From assembly GCA_023432845.1 (NCBI GenBank), contig JAEZEY010000421.1, forward strand, positions 1-9,867: 9,867 bases of DNA, given 5' to 3'. Below the pieces are notes generated by a model. That model worked only from the letters and a program-made list of their open reading frames with translations, was not told where the DNA came from and made no database searches. The DNA is from Pseudomonadota bacterium. Lineage in GTDB: Bacteria; Pseudomonadota; Alphaproteobacteria; Rhizobiales; Xanthobacteraceae. Positions 7,681-9,867 of this stretch are shown here, piece by piece. Each line of letters begins with the position of its first letter. Position 1 is the stretch's first letter. Position numbers and translations under genes: made by a program.

Positions 7681-8550
7681 TCACTCCCCTCTCCTGTTGA
7701 TCTCACGTTGCGGCCGATGACCGGCCGGGTTGGCTTGCTTCGATTTGGACTGAACTGTCGTGGTCGCAGTCTTGACGGCGTCGACCTGGCGCATGACGGG
7801 CGCCCACGACAGGCCGGCGGCTTCACCGGACCGCACCAGGTCGATCTCGAAGGCGTAGCGATCCGGCCGATACAACGCGTGCAGATGCTCGACGCCGCGG
7901 CCGTTGCGATCGAGCACGACACGCACGAGTTCAATGAGCGGCGAGCCCGAGTGCACGCCGAGCGCGGTGGCCGCATCCGGCCCGGCCAGCACGGCGCTGA
8001 TACGCTGGCGCGCGCGATCGACCGTCACGCCGGCGCGGTCGATGAGATCGAGCAGCGGCCGCGATGCAAGGTCCTGCCGGGAATAAGTGAGCGACAGACT
8101 CTCCGGCACATGCGTGGTGAGATAGGAGAACGGCTGACCGTCCACCGAACGCACGCGCACCGCGCGCTGCAGCATCTCCGCCGGGCGCGCACCGAGCGCT
8201 TCGGCCACGGCGCCTTCCGCCGGTACATAATCAAAGGACAGCAGTCTCACCGCAGTCCGCCGGCCCATGTCGGCGAGATTGGCGAGCACGCCGGAAATGT
8301 CGGCGGTCATCGGCGCCGGTGACGGGCGATAAATGACGCGCGTGCCGGCGCTGCGGCGGCGCTCGATCAGCCGTTCGCGCTCCAGTTCACCGAGCGCGCG
8401 GCGCACGGTGACGCGCGACACGCCGTGAATTTCGGCCAGGTCGTTCTCGGTGGCGAGCTTTGTGCCATAGGCCGCGGCGCCGCTCAGGATCCGGTCCCGC
8501 AGAACCAGATAAACCTGCTTCGCTTTCGCCTCGCCGAGCCAGTCGCGCAA
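7681..8550 (-). CDS. GntR-family transcriptional regulator, HutC subfamily (wHTH + UTRA)
   Basis: A 289-residue DNA-binding regulator. Residues about 10-75 form the GntR winged helix-turn-helix (YLVLRDRILSGA, then LAEIHGVSRVTVRRALGEL and the wing RRRSAGTRV). Residues about 95-235 form a UTRA effector domain ending in the typical HALYRPDRYAFEIDL. HutC-type proteins usually repress and release DNA on binding a small molecule related to the pathway. The start is TTG at 8550: an in-frame TAA lies about 40 nt upstream, no ATG or GTG intervenes, and GGGGGAG sits 6 nt before it. It precedes the binding protein gene by 2 nt, so regulator and transporter are probably co-transcribed and the regulator autoregulated. 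Odd: about 45 residues follow the UTRA domain, polar and basic (KSKQ, HRPQRE, NRRGE), where relatives normally stop near 240-250. Confidence 0.92.
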   Translation of the reverse strand: MRDWLGEAKAKQVYLVLRDRILSGAAAYGTKLATENDLAEIHGVSRVTVRRALGELERERLIERRRSAGTRVIYRPSPAPMTADISGVLANLADMGRRTAVRLLSFDYVPAEGAVAEALGARPAEMLQRAVRVRSVDGQPFSYLTTHVPESLSLTYSRQDLASRPLLDLIDRAGVTVDRARQRISAVLAGPDAATALGVHSGSPLIELVRVVLDRNGRGVEHLHALYRPDRYAFEIDLVRSGEAAGLSWAPVMRQVDAVKTATTTVQSKSKQANPAGHRPQREINRRGE

Positions 8551-8556
8551 CAGCCG

Positions 8557-8563
8557 CTCCCCC
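8557..8563 (-). promoter_or_regulatory. Shine-Dalgarno site supporting the TTG start of the GntR regulator
   Basis: The minus strand reads GGGGGAG, 6 nt before the TTG at 8550. With the in-frame stop upstream and no ATG or GTG between, it makes the rare TTG the best start; a CTG one codon earlier is the only alternative. Confidence 0.55.
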
Positions 8564-8591
8564 GTTTCAAGGCGCGACGGAAGGCCGCCCC

Positions 8592-8618
8592 TTTACTTGG
8601 TATTTTTTAGCATACAAT
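8592..8618 (+). promoter_or_regulatory. Candidate promoter for the LeuC-like gene
   Basis: TACAAT (8613-8618) is a 5/6 match to a -10 box. The best -35 upstream is TTTACT (8592-8597) with a short 15-nt spacer, so the pair is weak. It overlaps the opposite-strand promoter candidate, which would let one regulator control both directions. Confidence 0.28.
8597..8617. promoter_or_regulatory. Candidate GntR operator (imperfect palindrome)
   Basis: TTGGTAT (8597-8603) and ATACAA (8612-8617) face each other across 8 nt; the core arms GTAT/ATAC match exactly. GntR-family operators are often short GT/AC-ended palindromes, and this one overlaps both promoter candidates. AT-rich DNA makes such small palindromes by chance, so support is modest. 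Confidence 0.3.
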
Positions 8619-8636
8619 ATTAGTTCGCCGCGGCAA
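8609..8636 (-). promoter_or_regulatory. Candidate sigma-70-like promoter for the minus-strand cluster
   Basis: On the minus strand, TTGCCG (8631-8636) and TATGCT (8609-8614) are separated by 16 nt, a fair -35/-10 pair (4/6 match to each consensus). Transcription would start near 8602, giving a leader of about 50 nt before the regulator's TTG. Prediction by eye only. Confidence 0.4.
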
Positions 8637-8677
8637 GCCCCGCCAGCGCCGCAATTGCGAGCAAGAGACGCGACGAA

Positions 8678-9867
8678 ATGAGGCAGACGCCACAGACCCT
8701 GTTCGACAAGCTCTGGTCGAGTCACCGGATCGCTGAGCGCGAAGACGGCGCCGCCCTGCTGTTCGTCGACCGGCATTTTGTGCATGAGGGGTCGTTTCAC
8801 GGCTTCAGCCAAGTAACAGCGCGCGGCCGCAAGGTCGCTGAGCCCAGCCTCACCTTCGGCATTGCCGATCATTACGTGCCGACGCACGACCGCGACAAGC
8901 CGATCGCCAATGCGGAAATCGCCGAGATGGTGAGCAAGCTCGAGCGCAACAGCGCCGACAATGGCATCACTCTGTTCGGCCTGCGCGATCCGCGGCAGGG
9001 CATCGTGCATGTGGTCGGCCCCGAACAGGGTCTTACCCTGCCCGGCCTGCTGATCGTTTGCGGCGACAGTCATACCTCCACGCACGGCGCGTTCGGCACC
9101 TACGCCTTCGGTATCGGCGCGTCCGAGGTCGCGCATGTGCTGATGACGCAGACCTTGTGGCAGAAGAAGCCGAAGCGCATGCGCATCAATGTCGAGGGCC
9201 AGACCATGGCCGGCATCGCCGCCAAGGACATCGCGCTCGCCATCATCGCCCGCATTCATGCCGACGGCGCGCAAGGCCACGCCATCGAATATGCCGGCAG
9301 CGCCATTCGCGCGCTGTCGATGGAAGGACGGCTGACGCTCTGCAACATGTCGATCGAAGGCGGCGGGCGCTGCGGCATGGTAGCGCCGGACGAGACGACC
9401 TTCGCCTACATCAAGGGCCGGCCATATGCGCCGAAAGGCGCTGACTTCGACCGCGCCGTCGAGGACTGGCGCAAGCTTTCAACCGATGCCGGCGCCGAAT
9501 TCGACCGCGAAGTGACGCTCGATGCTGCCGCCATCGCGCCGATCGTCACCTGGGGCACCACGCCCGACGACGCCTTGCCGATCGACGCCAGCGTACCCGA
9601 CCCGGCGCGCGAAACCGACGAGACGCGCGCCGCCTATATTCGCGGCGCGCTCGATTACATGGGCATCAAGCCCGGCGAGAAGCTCACCGATATCGCCATC
9701 GACCGCATCTTCATCGGGTCCTGCACCAATGCCCGCATCGAGGACCTGCGCGCTGCCGCCGCGGTGCTGTCCGGCCGCACCAGCAAGGTGCCCGGCCTCG
9801 TCTCGCCCGGCTCGTCGCTGGTGAAACAACAGGCCGAACAGGAAGGCCTAGACCGCATCTTCAAGGA
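8678..9867 (+). CDS. LeuC-like aconitase-superfamily (de)hydratase large subunit, cut by the right window edge
   Basis: An open frame of 396 visible residues from ATG 8678 to the window edge with no stop. It resembles the large subunit of 3-isopropylmalate dehydratase, a [4Fe-4S] enzyme that dehydrates and rehydrates hydroxy-dicarboxylic acids with a small LeuD-type subunit. Seen: LFDKLW (8-13), QGIVHVVGPEQG (107-118), CGDSHTSTHGAFG (128-140), CNMSIEGG (222-229), VAPDETTFAYIKG (235-247) and the first cluster cysteine in FIGSCTN (C349). The other two cluster cysteines would lie beyond the window; full length is usually about 465-480. It departs from canonical LeuC: after HFVHE (33-37) the usual VTSPQAF-type substrate loop is replaced by GSFHGF and is about one residue shorter, and EGGGRCG replaces EGGARAG. 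This suggests a catabolic paralogue for another unsaturated acid, for example of the dimethylmaleate or citraconate type. The Shine-Dalgarno is weak. Confidence 0.9.
   Translation, partial: MRQTPQTLFDKLWSSHRIAEREDGAALLFVDRHFVHEGSFHGFSQVTARGRKVAEPSLTFGIADHYVPTHDRDKPIANAEIAEMVSKLERNSADNGITLFGLRDPRQGIVHVVGPEQGLTLPGLLIVCGDSHTSTHGAFGTYAFGIGASEVAHVLMTQTLWQKKPKRMRINVEGQTMAGIAAKDIALAIIARIHADGAQGHAIEYAGSAIRALSMEGRLTLCNMSIEGGGRCGMVAPDETTFAYIKGRPYAPKGADFDRAVEDWRKLSTDAGAEFDREVTLDAAAIAPIVTWGTTPDDALPIDASVPDPARETDETRAAYIRGALDYMGIKPGEKLTDIAIDRIFIGSCTNARIEDLRAAAAVLSGRTSKVPGLVSPGSSLVKQQAEQEGLDRIFK

Larger units (their letters stand above)
8551..8677. promoter_or_regulatory. Divergent intergenic control region between the GntR gene and the LeuC-like gene
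   Basis: A 127-bp non-coding stretch between two divergently oriented genes. Its core (about 8591-8625) is strikingly AT-rich against the GC-rich surroundings. Both transcription units must start here, and the adjacent GntR gene suggests this is its operator region. The separate promoter and palindrome candidates are listed on their own. Confidence 0.75.

Noticed and set aside
6350..7720. Long plus-strand open frame opposite the binding protein and livH genes (456 residues)
   Set aside because: Arg/Gly/Asp/Val-rich composition with no recognisable domain, exactly antisense to two clear genes; a typical artefact of high-GC DNA.
8655..8664. Small palindrome TTGC-GA-GCAA before the LeuC-like gene
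   Set aside because: Four-base arms are too short to distinguish from chance; no riboswitch or leader-peptide structure could be recognised around it.
8567..9280. 237-residue minus-strand open frame opposite the LeuC-like gene
   Set aside because: Antisense shadow of a gene with strong aconitase-family motifs; no recognisable domain of its own.

Overview
The DNA is GC-rich, with codons ending mostly in G or C, tightly overlapping genes, a Tat-exported binding protein and a complete branched-chain-amino-acid-type (Liv) transporter. This fits an alphaproteobacterium, probably Hyphomicrobiales (Bradyrhizobium/Xanthobacteraceae-like). That placement is an impression from composition and gene style, not a phylogenetic result.

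Layout. One long minus-strand gene cluster runs from about 8550 down past position 1. In transcription order it holds a HutC-type GntR regulator (7681-8550), a Tat-exported type-1 periplasmic binding protein (6458-7678), permeases LivH (5524-6396) and LivM (4544-5527), ATPases LivG (3802-4551) and LivF (3095-3805), an isocitrate lyase/PEP mutase-superfamily C-C lyase (2208-3098), a hydantoinase B/oxoprolinase subunit (469-2208), and the start of the partner hydantoinase A subunit (1-472, cut by the window edge). Nearly every junction is a stop/start overlap (ATGA, GTGA, TGATG or 8 bp). The only real gap, 61 bp between the binding protein and livH, carries a perfect 11-bp-arm hairpin. On the plus strand, facing away, a LeuC-like aconitase-superfamily large subunit starts at 8678 and runs off the right edge. 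The 127-bp divergent intergenic region contains the only conspicuous AT-rich patch of the window, with overlapping promoter-like elements and an imperfect palindrome that the GntR protein could bind.

Reading. This looks like a self-contained, regulator-controlled uptake-and-catabolism locus. The transporter imports a small amide, amino or carboxylic compound. HyuAB probably acts on it by ATP-dependent hydrolysis of a cyclic amide, or by carboxylation. A hydratase/isomerase (LeuC-like) and a retro-aldol lyase (ICL/PEPM family) could then hydrate and cleave an unsaturated dicarboxylic acid. The pairing of an aconitase-family hydratase with an ICL-family lyase recalls dimethylmaleate hydratase plus dimethylmalate lyase of nicotinate fermentation, and also the methylcitrate logic. 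The LeuC-like protein lacks the usual LeuC substrate-loop sequence, which supports a catabolic rather than leucine-biosynthetic role. The actual substrate cannot be read from the sequence. No RNA genes, mobile elements, CRISPR arrays or pseudogenes were seen.
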